A stretch of DNA of 64,000 nt from Burkholderia lata (GTDB lineage: Bacteria; Pseudomonadota; Gammaproteobacteria; Burkholderiales; Burkholderiaceae): NCBI RefSeq assembly GCF_000012945.1, contig NC_007511.1, forward strand, positions 2,294,001 through 2,358,000, read 5' to 3'. Numbering within the stretch: the first letter of the stretch is position 1; each line of letters begins with the position of its first letter. Below, piece by piece: positions 1 through 8,809 of the stretch. Position numbers and translations under genes: made by a program. The notes beneath the pieces are model-generated. The model saw only the letters and a list, made by a program, of their open reading frames with translations. It was not told where the DNA came from and did no database searches.

Positions 1-1702
1 CGGCGAACGCCGTCATCTCCGACGCGAACGCATCGCACACGACGAGGAACGGGATCCGGTATTCGCCGTCGTCGCGCTTGTCGACCAGCATCTTGCGCAC
101 TTCCGTCGTGTTCATCGACGAATTCCACGCCATGTTGGCCATGAAGATCAGCAGCGTGTCGATCGGATAGGGATCGCCGCGCCACGCATTGGTGATCACC
201 GAATGCATGAGCCCGTGCACCGCAAGCGGGTATTCCCACGAGAACGCCTTGTCGAGCCGCGCGGGCGTGCCGTCCGGATGGACGAACAGGTCCTCGGGGC
301 CGGCGGGCCAGCCGAGCGGGCCGGTGGCGAGCGGCGTGTTCGGCTTGATCTGGGCCGGGTCGTTCGGCGGTTTCGCCGACGGCGGCACCGCGCGCGGATA
401 CGGCGCCTTGTGCCGAAAGCCCCCTGGCCGGTCGATCGTGCCGAGCAGCGACATCAGCACGGCGAGCGCGCGGATCGTCTGGAAGCCGTTCGAATGCGCG
501 GCGAGCCCGCGCATCGCATGGAACGCGATCGGCACGCCCTTCACCGATTCGTGCTCCTTGCCCCACGAATCGGTCCAGCGCACCGGCAGCTCGATCGCGT
601 GGTCGCGCGCAACCGTCTCCATCTCGCGCGCCAGGCGGCGAATCGTGTCGGCCGCGATACCGGTGATGTCGGCCGCCCATTCGGGCGTGCATTCGGCCAC
701 CTGTTCGCGCAGCAGCGTAAACGACGGCGCGACGGGCGTGCCGTCGTCGAGCGTATAGCGGCCGTCGAGCGCAGGCTCCGCGCCTTCCGTGTGATGCAGC
801 ACCGCGCGGTTCGTCTTCGTGTCCCACCACATCCGGTTTTGCGGATACAGCGCATTGACCTCCGGCGCGCCGGCGTCGCGCACGAACAGCCCGAACGTGT
901 CGGCGCCGTCGCGCTGGTCGACCAGCTCGGCCGCGTTCGTGAAGCGCGACACGAATTCGAGGTCGAACGCGTTGCGCGCGATCAGCTCGTGCATCAGCGC
1001 CATGAACAGCGCGCCGTCGGTGCCGGGGCGAATCGGGATCCATTCGTCGGCAATCGCCGCGTAGCCGGTGCGCACCGGATTGATCGCGATGAAGCGGCCG
1101 CCCGCGCGCTTGAACTTGCCGAGCGCGATCTTCAGCGGGTTCGAATGGTGGTCTTCCGCGGTGCCGATCATGAAGAACAGCTTCGCGTTGTCGAGATCGG
1201 GGCCGCCGAATTCCCAGAACGAGCCGCCGATCGTGTAGATCATCCCGGCCGCCATGTTCGCCGAGCAGAACCCGCCATGCGCCGCATAGTTCGGCGTACC
1301 GAACTGTTTCGCGAACAGGCCGGTGAGCGCCTGCATCTGGTCGCGGCCGGTGAACAGCGCGAAGCGCTTCGGATCGGTGGCGCGCAGGTGCGCGAGGCGC
1401 TTTTCGAGCACGTCGAACGCGACCTCCCACGACACCGGCTCGAACTGCGCGTCGCCACGCTCGGCGCCCGGCTTGCGCATCAGCGGCTGCGTGAGCCGCG
1501 CGGGCGAATACTGCTTCATGATTCCCGACGAACCTTTCGCGCAGATGACGCCCTGGTTCAGCGGATGCTCGGGATTGCCGTCGATATAGCGCACCTCGCC
1601 GTCGCGCAGGTGCACGCGGATGCCGCAGCGGCACGCGCACATGTAGCACGTCGTCGTCTTGATCTCGGCCTGCTCGTCCCGCTCGCGTGCCCGATGTTCC
1701 AT
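1..1702 (-). CDS. molybdopterin oxidoreductase, N-terminal part (3' end outside window)
   Basis: About 567 codons are present; the gene runs off the left edge. Near the N-terminus there is a CX2CX3CX27C arrangement (C19, C22, C26, C54, with an extra C24), the [4Fe-4S] site of the formate dehydrogenase/DMSO reductase family. Later segments (LFTGRDQMQALTG, GGPDLDNAKLFFMIGTAEDHHSNP) fit a Mo-bis-MGD catalytic subunit, and there is no Tat signal, so it is probably cytoplasmic. The ATG at 1702 has GAGGA 7 nt upstream. The substrate cannot be told; annotated relatives are mostly generic molybdopterin oxidoreductases. Partner subunits, if any, would lie left of the window. The family call is firm and the reaction is unknown. 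Confidence 0.9.
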   Translation of the reverse strand, partial: MEHRARERDEQAEIKTTTCYMCACRCGIRVHLRDGEVRYIDGNPEHPLNQGVICAKGSSGIMKQYSPARLTQPLMRKPGAERGDAQFEPVSWEVAFDVLEKRLAHLRATDPKRFALFTGRDQMQALTGLFAKQFGTPNYAAHGGFCSANMAAGMIYTIGGSFWEFGGPDLDNAKLFFMIGTAEDHHSNPLKIALGKFKRAGGRFIAINPVRTGYAAIADEWIPIRPGTDGALFMALMHELIARNAFDLEFVSRFTNAAELVDQRDGADTFGLFVRDAGAPEVNALYPQNRMWWDTKTNRAVLHHTEGAEPALDGRYTLDDGTPVAPSFTLLREQVAECTPEWAADITGIAADTIRRLAREMETVARDHAIELPVRWTDSWGKEHESVKGVPIAFHAMRGLAAHSNGFQTIRALAVLMSLLGTIDRPGGFRHKAPYPRAVPPSAKPPNDPAQIKPNTPLATGPLGWPAGPEDLFVHPDGTPARLDKAFSWEYPLAVHGLMHSVITNAWRGDPYPIDTLLIFMANMAWNSSMNTTEVRKMLVDKRDDGEYRIPFLVVCDAFASEMTAFA

Positions 1703-1884
1703 CGTCTGTCCTCGTTCGCGGATTCGCGGATGAGGGCGCGCCCGCCGGGGCGCACCCGTGAATCGGTTCATCCATGCTATGCCGGCACGCGGCCGACATA
1801 AAGTCGCATCCTCTGATCGGTGCTATCGGTCGACCCGATAGTTGCCCCGGCCATCCATCGGCTCGGGCCGGAAACCGCATGCGC

Positions 1885-1912
1885 GAAGGCCCGGCTTGCG
1901 GGCCGGGCCTTC
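1885..1912 (-). terminator. strong hairpin downstream of the permease gene
   Basis: An 11-bp perfect stem (GAAGGCCCGGC with GCCGGGCCTTC) encloses a 6-nt loop. It lies about 30 nt past the permease stop and between the permease and the start of the molybdopterin gene, which are co-directional. There is no U-run, so termination is inferred from stem strength and position. Confidence 0.6.
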
Positions 1913-1920
1913 TGCGTCAT

Positions 1921-1950
1921 GCATTACCGCGCATTACCATGCATCACCGC
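1921..1950. repeat. 10-bp tandem repeat, three copies, over a stop codon
   Basis: Three successive units GCATTACCGC, GCATTACCAT and GCATCACCGC. The third contains the permease stop codon (1944-1946, minus strand). The unit length is not a multiple of three, so copy-number change could alter the permease C-terminus. Confidence 0.75.
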
Positions 1951-3365
1951 GGCGGATAGGCGAGCAGTTCGCTGTCGTCGAGATGCTCGCGGCGGCTGCG
2001 GCGCGTGAGCCCGTAAGCGACGACCAGCACACCCAGGCTGGCGACACCGAGCCACAGCGGCTTGCGCTGGTCCGGGATGAATGCCATCGCGACGAGGATG
2101 CCGACCATGCCGATGATCGCGACCCAGGTGAGGTACGGATACGCCCACATCTTGACGCGCAGCTTGCTGGCGGCCACCGGATCGAGACGCTTGCGCAGGC
2201 GCAGTTGCGAGAACGCGATCAGCACATACACGAACAGCGCGACGGTGCCGTACGAATTGACGAGGAACGCGAACACGGTATCGGGCGACACGTACGACAT
2301 CACGACCGACACATAGCCGAACACCGTGCCGAGCAGGATCGCGCGCACCGGCACGCCGCGCTTGTTGACCTTCGCGAGCGCGGCCGGCGCGTCGCCGTGG
2401 CGGGTCAGCGCGAACAGCATCCGCGACGCCGCATAGAGGCCCGAGTTGAGCGCGGACAGCACCGCCGTCAGCACGATCGCGTTCATCACGTTGGCGGCAG
2501 CGGGCAGGCCCATCACTTCGAGCGCGCTCACGTACGGCGTGGCCATCTGATGCGAATTCCACGGCACCAGTGCGACGACGAGCGCCACCGAGCCGACGTA
2601 GAACACCAGCACGCGCGTGATCACCGAATTGGTGGCCTTCGCAACCGCTTTCGCCGGTTCCTTGGCCTCGGCCGCCGCGATCGTGACGATCTCAGCGCCG
2701 AAGTAGAAGCCGGTCGCCGCAACCGCCCCGCTCATCACCGGCCCGATGCCGAGCGGCATGAAGCCGCCGTGGCCGAGCAGCGTCGGCAGCACGGACGTCG
2801 TGTGCATCGACGCCGGCCACAGGCCGAGCACGTAGAGGCCGCCGAGGAACAGGAACACGATGATCGCGCCAACCTTGATCGACGAGAACCAGAATTCGAA
2901 CTCGCCGTAGCTGCCGACCGAGATCAGGTTCGTGAGCGTCAGCACGACCAGCAGCGCCAGGCTGATGATCCACGCTGGCGTATCGGGCAGCCAGAACTGG
3001 ATCAGCTTGGCGCCGGCCACCGCTTCGAGCGCGACGACGATCACCCAGAAATACCAGTACATCCAGCCGGTCAAGAAGCCCGCCATCTTGCCGGGGCCGC
3101 GCCAGTTGCCGAACGCGAGCCGCGCGTATTCGTAGAACGAACCGACGGCCGGCATCGCGCAGGCCATCTCGCCGAGCATCCGCATCACGAGCACGACGAG
3201 CCCGCCCGTGATCAGGAACGACAGGATCGCCGCCGGCCCGGTCTGCTGAATCACCACACCGCTGCCGACGAACAGCCCGGCACCGATCACGCCGCCAAGC
3301 GCGATCATCGTCATGTGGCGCTGCTTGAGTCCACACTTCAGGTCACTCTGATTCGAGGGTTGCAT
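1944..3365 (-). CDS. APC-superfamily amino acid permease, GABA permease-like
   Basis: A 473-residue polytopic inner-membrane transporter of the AAT family (about 12 helices). TM1 shows the family signature MIALGGVIGAGLFVGSG, and the N-terminal SDLKCGLKQRHM segment is typical of GabP/AnsP-like permeases. It probably imports a small amino acid by proton symport. The ATG at 3365 follows GGAGAAGAC and is preferred over longer in-frame extensions, which lack hydrophobic or homologous sequence. The upstream co-directional gene encodes a gamma-glutamylputrescine-oxidase-like enzyme, which supports GABA or a related polyamine-derived substrate. Substrate assignment is inference; the family is clear. 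Confidence 0.88.
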   Translation of the reverse strand: MQPSNQSDLKCGLKQRHMTMIALGGVIGAGLFVGSGVVIQQTGPAAILSFLITGGLVVLVMRMLGEMACAMPAVGSFYEYARLAFGNWRGPGKMAGFLTGWMYWYFWVIVVALEAVAGAKLIQFWLPDTPAWIISLALLVVLTLTNLISVGSYGEFEFWFSSIKVGAIIVFLFLGGLYVLGLWPASMHTTSVLPTLLGHGGFMPLGIGPVMSGAVAATGFYFGAEIVTIAAAEAKEPAKAVAKATNSVITRVLVFYVGSVALVVALVPWNSHQMATPYVSALEVMGLPAAANVMNAIVLTAVLSALNSGLYAASRMLFALTRHGDAPAALAKVNKRGVPVRAILLGTVFGYVSVVMSYVSPDTVFAFLVNSYGTVALFVYVLIAFSQLRLRKRLDPVAASKLRVKMWAYPYLTWVAIIGMVGILVAMAFIPDQRKPLWLGVASLGVLVVAYGLTRRSRREHLDDSELLAYPPR

Positions 3366-3504
3366 GTCTTCTCCATATCCAGTTGTCCGGACGCCGCCCG
3401 CACGCCACCGTCGGGTGAGCGCGGGCGCCGCCGGCGACGGCGCGTGCAGGGGCGCCTGCAGCCCCGGCCGCACGGATTTCTGTTGCTTTTATTGTGTTGG
3501 ACGA

Positions 3505-3530
3505 CCCGGCGCGCGCTGTGTCGCGCCGGG
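3505..3530 (-). terminator. hairpin between FAD oxidase and permease genes
   Basis: CCCGGCGCG and CGCGCCGGG pair around an 8-nt loop, 16 nt beyond the oxidase stop on the minus strand. There is no clear U-tract. It may end the oxidase transcript or attenuate read-through into the permease. Confidence 0.5.
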
Positions 3531-3545
3531 CGATATGCGCTACGT

Positions 3546-4961
3546 TCAGGGCTTTTCGTCGTTCCTGAAATACGACAGGTAGAGCATCCGTTGCCCGATA
3601 CGCCGGAACGGCGCGAACGGGTGGCCTGGCAGCGGCGACGTGAAGATCGGCAGCGTCTGGCGTGCGCCCTTCCCCGCGATCTGCTCGGCCAGCCGGCGGC
3701 CGGCCTGCTGCGAATACGACACGCCATTGCCGCCGTAGCCGAGCGCGTAGTACACCGACTGCCGCGGGTCCGGCTGGCACACGCGCGGCATCATGTCGTG
3801 GCTGACGTCGACCCAGCCCCACCATGAATAATCGATCTCCACGCCGCGCAGCGCGGGAAACTTGCGCCCCATCCCTTCCTTCAGCAAGTCGAAGTGACGC
3901 GGGTTCGGCGCATCGTCACCGGTGATCGCGCTGCGGCTGCCGATCTGCAAGCGGCGATCGGGCAGGAAACGGTAGTAGAAGCGCAGCGTGCGCGTATCGG
4001 TCAGCACCTGTGTCGTGCGGAAATTGCACGCGTCGATCTCCGCGTCGGTGAGCGGACGCGTGACCATCGAGTTCGACAGGATCGGCATCACCTTGCTGCG
4101 CAGCGACGGATGCAGCGTCTGCGCAGTGTATGCACCGGTCGCGATGCCGACCGCGCGGGCCCGCACGACGCCGCCCGGCGTGCGCAGGTGGTGCACGCCG
4201 TCGATCGTCTCGAAGCCGAGCACGGGGCTGCTCGTATGCACCTTCGCACCGGCTTCGCGCGCGAGACGCAGGTAGCCGAACGCGAGCTTCAGGGCATGGA
4301 TGCCGATGCCTTCCGGCTCGTGCAGCGCGCCGGCCGCCTCGTGGTCGTTGATGAATTCGCGGCGGAAGGTGTCGGCGCTCAGCAGCTCGGACGGATAGCC
4401 GAACACGTCCTTCCACACCTTCGCTTCGGCCGCGAGCTTGGCCATGATGCGCGGACGGTGGGCGATCAGGAAATGGCCGCCCGGCTGCGGATCGCAGTCG
4501 ATTTCCGACACGAGCGACTTGAAGTTGTCGAAGCCCTCGAGGATCTCTTCGTGCATCTTCAGCGCGACGTCCTTGCCCCAGCGCTCGATCCACTGCGAGC
4601 GCGACAGCCGGCCCGACGCGTTCTGCCCCTGGCCGCCGTTGCGGCTGCTGCAGCCCCAGCTCGTGCGGTTGGCTTCGAGCACGACGGCCTTGATGCCGTG
4701 GTCCCGAGCCAGGCACAGCGCGGTGGCGAGGCCCGTGTAGCCGCCGCCGATGATCGCGACGTCGACATCGAGATCGCGCGTGACGGGGCCGTCGTCGGGC
4801 GGCGGGGTGCCGGCCGTCGCGACCCAGTAGGTCGGCGCGTACTGCTTGCCGCACCCGGGCCCCGGCGACACGAGCGGATCGTAGGTCGGGTCGTAACGCG
4901 TATCGTTGGCCCGGCCGCCGGCAAAGCCGCTCGCGGACCGTTCGATGGAAGGGGTCGACAT
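3546..4961 (-). CDS. FAD-dependent oxidoreductase, DAO family (PuuB-like)
   Basis: A 471-residue protein. The dinucleotide-binding motif VAIIGGGYTGLATALCLA lies near residue 75, followed by VVLEANRTSWGCSSRNGGQ, which is characteristic of gamma-glutamylputrescine oxidase and other DAO-type amine oxidases. It probably oxidises a primary or secondary amine using FAD, making aldehyde, ammonia and H2O2. The ATG at 4961 has GGAGG 8-12 nt upstream; the longer frame to 5000 lacks a ribosome site. It lies upstream of, and in the same orientation as, the GABA-type permease, suggesting polyamine or amino acid catabolism. The exact substrate is not decidable from sequence. Confidence 0.85.
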   Translation of the reverse strand: MSTPSIERSASGFAGGRANDTRYDPTYDPLVSPGPGCGKQYAPTYWVATAGTPPPDDGPVTRDLDVDVAIIGGGYTGLATALCLARDHGIKAVVLEANRTSWGCSSRNGGQGQNASGRLSRSQWIERWGKDVALKMHEEILEGFDNFKSLVSEIDCDPQPGGHFLIAHRPRIMAKLAAEAKVWKDVFGYPSELLSADTFRREFINDHEAAGALHEPEGIGIHALKLAFGYLRLAREAGAKVHTSSPVLGFETIDGVHHLRTPGGVVRARAVGIATGAYTAQTLHPSLRSKVMPILSNSMVTRPLTDAEIDACNFRTTQVLTDTRTLRFYYRFLPDRRLQIGSRSAITGDDAPNPRHFDLLKEGMGRKFPALRGVEIDYSWWGWVDVSHDMMPRVCQPDPRQSVYYALGYGGNGVSYSQQAGRRLAEQIAGKGARQTLPIFTSPLPGHPFAPFRRIGQRMLYLSYFRNDEKP

Positions 4962-5534
4962 GCTCAGACCTCCGACGCGGGCTTGCCTGCCGCGCCGCAA
5001 CGGGCGCGCGAGGCGATTCGACTGACTGATGCGAGGCGCGCGCTCGCCGCACGGGCGAATGCTGCCGACTGCCTGTTGGTCATGCCTGTCTCCTGATCGT
5101 TCTCTTCGGGTCGATCGTGTGCAGATGCTTCAATGCGGCGATCTGTCGAGGAAAGTGTAGGCAGGCCGATTTTTCGCAGGTAGGGCCAGTGGACCGGATT
5201 CGCTTGGACCAGCGCGCGGGGGCGCCGAACGGCTGGTAACAGCCGGCGACAGGTCGGCGCCCTCGGTCAAAAAGGATCAGCGGCGTGGGCGCGACGCCAC
5301 CGGGCGATCGGGACGCTGAACGGCGGGCAACATCGGGCGGACGGCAGACGGAGTCGATCGGCAAGGGGCAGCGGCGTGGGCACGACGCGGCCGGACGACC
5401 GGGACACCGAACCGCGGGCGACAGCGCACGACCGGCAGACGGCGTCGGTCAGCGGCACAGGCATGACACCACCGAAAGACCACGCCGCCGATACGACCCC
5501 ACGCCGCGCCCCGCCCCATCCACCCCACCCGCCG
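4962..5534. other. 573-nt intergenic region with no convincing gene
   Basis: The left third must hold the promoter of the FAD oxidase gene. The right half (about 5209-5480) is degenerate tandem-repeat DNA, listed separately. Open frames here are arginine/proline-rich, lack ribosome sites and follow the repeat, so I do not call them genes. Confidence 0.6.
5209..5480. repeat. degenerate ~81-91-bp tandem repeat, 3-4 copies
   Basis: Units starting CAGCGGCGTGGGC at 5278, CAGCGGCGTGGGC at 5369 and CAGCGGCACAGGC at 5450 align along their length (shared blocks include GCGATCGGGACGCTGAAC-like and ACCGGCAGACGG-like stretches). A fourth, weaker copy seems to begin near 5209. Periods are 91 and 81 bp. 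It lies just past the 3' end of the MFS gene at 5535. Confidence 0.65.
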
Positions 5535-6839
5535 TCACATCGCGCGCACCGCGACGCCGTCCACGCCGCCGCGTTTCTCGATCGCTCGCACGGACACGAT
5601 CGACAGGAGTGCAGACAACATCACGTAAACCCCGACGAGCCAAGGCGCCCCGCCGTTCACGCGCAGCAACGCGGTCGCAACGATCGGCGTGAGGCCGCTC
5701 GCGAAGATGCCCGACACCTGGTAGACGAACGAGATGCCCGTATAACGCACGTTCGCGTCGAACAGCTCCGCGAACAGCGCGGCTTCCGGCCCGTACGCCA
5801 TCGCATAGAAGATCCCGAACGGGATCACCAGCGCGAGCCACACGGCGAGCAGGTTCGTCGATTGCGTCTGCAGCAGCCAGAACGCGGGCAGCACCGACAG
5901 CCCGCACAGCGTCGCGCCCCACCGGTACACGCGTGCGCGGCCGAGCCGGTCCGACAGGCTGCCGAACACGGGGATGAACACGCACATCACGACCGCCGCG
6001 CTCATCACGCCGAGCAGCGCGTCGCCGCGCGAGATCGACAGGTTGCGCGTCATGTAGCCGATCGAGAACACCGCGAACACGTTGAAGAACACGCCGTCGA
6101 TATAGCGTGCGCCCATCCCGAGCAGGATCGCCTGACGATAGTTGGCGAGCAGCTCGACGACCGGCAGCTTCGTGTCGCGCCGCTGGCGCTTGAGCGCGAC
6201 GAACTCGGGCGTATCGGCCACGCGCGTGCGGATGTAGAACCCGACCGCCACCAGCAGCAGCGACGCCGCGAACGCGACGCGCCAGCCCCACGCGAGGAAC
6301 GCGGCGTCCGGCAGCGCACGCGACAGCGCCGCGACCACGCCGGCCGCGAGGCACAGCCCGATCGCGAGCCCGATCTGCGGCAGGCTCGCATACAGCCCGC
6401 GCCGGTGCGGCGGCGCGTACTCGTAGGCCATCAGCACCGCGCCGCCCCACTCGCCGCCGAGGCCGATGCCCTGCAGCACGCGCAGCGTCAACAGCAGCAC
6501 CGGCGCCCACATGCCGATCTGCGCGTAGGTCGGCAGGAACGCGACGCCGGCCGTCGACACGCCCATGATCAGCATCGTCAGGATCAGCGCGGACTTGCGC
6601 CCGACGCGGTCGCCGAGATGGCCGAACAGCAAGCCGCCGAGCGGCCGCGTGACGAAGCCGACCGCGAACGTCGCATACGCGAGCATCGTCGACACGAACG
6701 CGTCGCCGGACGGAAAGTACTGCTTGTCGAACACGATGCCGGCGACCACGCCGTACAGGAAAAAGTCGTACCACTCGACGGTCGCGCCGATCACGCTGGC
6801 CGCGGCCACGCGTCGGACGACCCGGGAATCGATTGCCAT
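5535..6839 (-). CDS. MFS transporter, metabolite:H+ symporter (MHS) family
   Basis: A 434-residue, 12-helix inner-membrane symporter. The N-terminus ASVIGATVEWYDFFLYG and the loop GHLGDRVGRKSALILT are hallmark MHS motifs (shikimate, proline/betaine, alpha-ketoglutarate carriers). The ATG at 6839 is preceded by GGAGAAG. It follows the GMC oxidoreductase by 127 nt on the same strand, so the pair is likely one transcript, with the carrier importing the substrate or a related compound. The family is certain and the substrate unknown. Confidence 0.88.
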   Translation of the reverse strand: MAIDSRVVRRVAAASVIGATVEWYDFFLYGVVAGIVFDKQYFPSGDAFVSTMLAYATFAVGFVTRPLGGLLFGHLGDRVGRKSALILTMLIMGVSTAGVAFLPTYAQIGMWAPVLLLTLRVLQGIGLGGEWGGAVLMAYEYAPPHRRGLYASLPQIGLAIGLCLAAGVVAALSRALPDAAFLAWGWRVAFAASLLLVAVGFYIRTRVADTPEFVALKRQRRDTKLPVVELLANYRQAILLGMGARYIDGVFFNVFAVFSIGYMTRNLSISRGDALLGVMSAAVVMCVFIPVFGSLSDRLGRARVYRWGATLCGLSVLPAFWLLQTQSTNLLAVWLALVIPFGIFYAMAYGPEAALFAELFDANVRYTGISFVYQVSGIFASGLTPIVATALLRVNGGAPWLVGVYVMLSALLSIVSVRAIEKRGGVDGVAVRAM

Positions 6840-6966
6840 GCGAGCTTCTCCAGGTAAGGATGCGCCGCAACCTGCCCCGGCGCCTTGCCGGCGGGGGCAT
6901 CGATGAACGCGCGGCGGCCGTCCGGGCGCAGGAGCACGGGCCACGCGGGTGATGCGTGGCGACGCC

Positions 6967-8622
6967 CTACGCGAGCGCCTCGGCGGCCGGCGCGACGCTG
7001 TGGCCGCGATCGGCCGCGCGCGCGTCCTCGAGGATCATGTCGGACGCCTTCTCGGCGACCATCACGATCGGCACGTTGGTATTGCCCGATACGAGGGTCG
7101 GCATGATCGAGCAGTCGACCACGCGCAACCCGCGCGTGCCGTACACGCGCAGCCGCTCGTCGACGACCGCGAGCGGATCGCTCGCGACGCCCATTTTCGC
7201 GGTGCCGGACGGATGAAAGATCGTCTGTCCGTATTCCCGGCAAAACTCGAGCAGTTCGTCGTCAGTTTGCGCGTCCGCGCCCGGCCGTACCTCGCGCTTC
7301 ATCAGCGGCGCCATCGGTTCGGTGGCCGCGACGCGTCGCGCGAAGCGCACGCCGGCCACCGTCGTGCGGCGGTCGCGCTCGGTGTCGAGATAGTTCGGCT
7401 GGATCGACGGCGCGTCGCGCGCATCGTCGGTGCGGATGCGCACGGAGCCGCGCGATTCGGGCCGCAGCTGGCAGATCGAATACGTGCAGCCGGGAAACGG
7501 ATGCACGCTGCCGCCCGCCGAATCGGCCGACAGCGTCGAGAAATGGAACTGGATGTCGGGCGTCGCCGATTCGTCCGGCAGCGCACGGCAGAACATCCCG
7601 CCCTGGTTGATGCCGATCGCGAGCGGGCCACCGCGGAACAGTGCCCATTGCAGCCCCATCTTCGCGCGGCCGACCCATGAATGCAGTTCGTCGTTGGTCG
7701 TGATCGGCTTCGTCACTTCGTAGATCAGACGAATCTGCAGATGGTCCTGCAGGTTCTCGCCGACGCCCGCGCGATCGGCGACGACCGGAATCCCGTGCCG
7801 GTCCAGCAGCGCGGCCGGCCCGACGCCCGACACCTGCAGCAGTTGCGGCGACTGCAGCGCGCCGGCCGCGAGAATCACCTCGCGCAACGCACGCACCTCG
7901 TGAACCTTGCCATGCTGGACGTAACGCACGCCGGACGCCTGCGCGCCGTCGAACAGCACCTTCAGCGCCTGCGCATCGGTTTCGACATGCAGGTTCGGGC
8001 GCCCGCGCGCCGGCTTCAGGTAGGCCACCGCCGTCGAGCAACGCAGCCCGTTGCGCGTGGTGAGCTGGTAGTAGCCCACGCCTTCCTGGTCGCCCGTGTT
8101 GAAATCGTCGACCGTGCGCACGCCGAGCCGGTTCGACGCGGCGACGAACGCATCGACGAGTTCGTGCCGCTGCCGGATCGCCGACGCCCACAGCGGGCCG
8201 CCGGTGCCGCGCGTCGGCCCTTCTCCGAGCGTGTTGTGTTCGAGCTTGCGGAAATACGGCAGGCACTCGCGCCAGCTCCAGCCGCGATTGCCGAGCGCGG
8301 CCCAGTGGTCGTAGTCCTGCTGCTGCCCGCGCACGTAGATCAGCCCGTTGATCGAGCTGCAGCCGCCGAGCGTGCGGCCGCGCGGCCAGTACAGGCGGCG
8401 GTTGTGCATGTTCGGATCGGGATCGGTGTGGAAGCCCCAGTTGTACACGGGGTGGAACATCGTCTTGCCATAGCCGATCGGCACGTGGATCCACATGTAG
8501 TTGTCGGCGGGGCCGGCTTCCAGCAGGCACACCGTATGGCGGCCGCCGTCGGACAGCCGGTTGGCGAGGACGCAACCGGCCGATCCCGCGCCGACCACGA
8601 CATAGTCGAAGCTGCGTGTCAT
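6967..8622 (-). CDS. GMC-family FAD alcohol/choline-type dehydrogenase
   Basis: A 551-residue flavoprotein. The FAD-binding motif DYVVVGAGSAGCVLANRLS starts at about residue 6, and GMC signatures follow (GRTLGGCSSINGLIYVRG). The C-terminal active-site segments FHPSGTAKMG and SGNTNVPIVMVAEKAS carry the catalytic His and Asn. It oxidises a primary alcohol to an aldehyde, as choline dehydrogenase does, but no betaine-aldehyde dehydrogenase or BetI lies nearby, so choline is not assured. The ATG at 8622 has GGAG 9 nt upstream. It is divergent from the IclR regulator at 8810, the probable local controller. Confidence 0.88.
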   Translation of the reverse strand: MTRSFDYVVVGAGSAGCVLANRLSDGGRHTVCLLEAGPADNYMWIHVPIGYGKTMFHPVYNWGFHTDPDPNMHNRRLYWPRGRTLGGCSSINGLIYVRGQQQDYDHWAALGNRGWSWRECLPYFRKLEHNTLGEGPTRGTGGPLWASAIRQRHELVDAFVAASNRLGVRTVDDFNTGDQEGVGYYQLTTRNGLRCSTAVAYLKPARGRPNLHVETDAQALKVLFDGAQASGVRYVQHGKVHEVRALREVILAAGALQSPQLLQVSGVGPAALLDRHGIPVVADRAGVGENLQDHLQIRLIYEVTKPITTNDELHSWVGRAKMGLQWALFRGGPLAIGINQGGMFCRALPDESATPDIQFHFSTLSADSAGGSVHPFPGCTYSICQLRPESRGSVRIRTDDARDAPSIQPNYLDTERDRRTTVAGVRFARRVAATEPMAPLMKREVRPGADAQTDDELLEFCREYGQTIFHPSGTAKMGVASDPLAVVDERLRVYGTRGLRVVDCSIMPTLVSGNTNVPIVMVAEKASDMILEDARAADRGHSVAPAAEALA

Positions 8623-8672
8623 TCCGTGTCTCCGTTCCGGGGTATTGGAAAAATCCGGTATGTTTCGTCCAA

Positions 8673-8717
8673 ATTTATTGAGCACACGGAACGCATACAA
8701 GCCGATTTATTGTCCAC
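8673..8717. promoter_or_regulatory. paired direct repeats in the GMC/IclR divergent promoter
   Basis: ATTTATTGAGCAC (8673-8685) and ATTTATTGTCCAC (8705-8717) are 32 bp apart, close to three helical turns, in an AT-richer stretch between two divergent genes. They are candidate sites for the adjacent IclR regulator. The spacing and repeat are visible; binding is inferred. Confidence 0.35.
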
Positions 8718-8809
8718 GCCGCGAATGTGGTACAAAAACCGTTCAATTCGTTTCATTTCCCTCGCACACACCATCCCGGGACGCACGCCGATCCCGACGG
8801 AGGAGACAC

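Noticed and set aside
203..1801. Long plus-strand open frame opposite the molybdopterin oxidoreductase
   Set aside because: Arginine/alanine-rich antisense frame with no domain; the minus strand encodes a clear [4Fe-4S] Mo enzyme.
6967..8622. Assignment of the GMC enzyme as choline dehydrogenase (betA)
   Set aside because: The family fits, but there is no betB or betI nearby and the neighbouring MFS/IclR context is generic, so only the family is reported.
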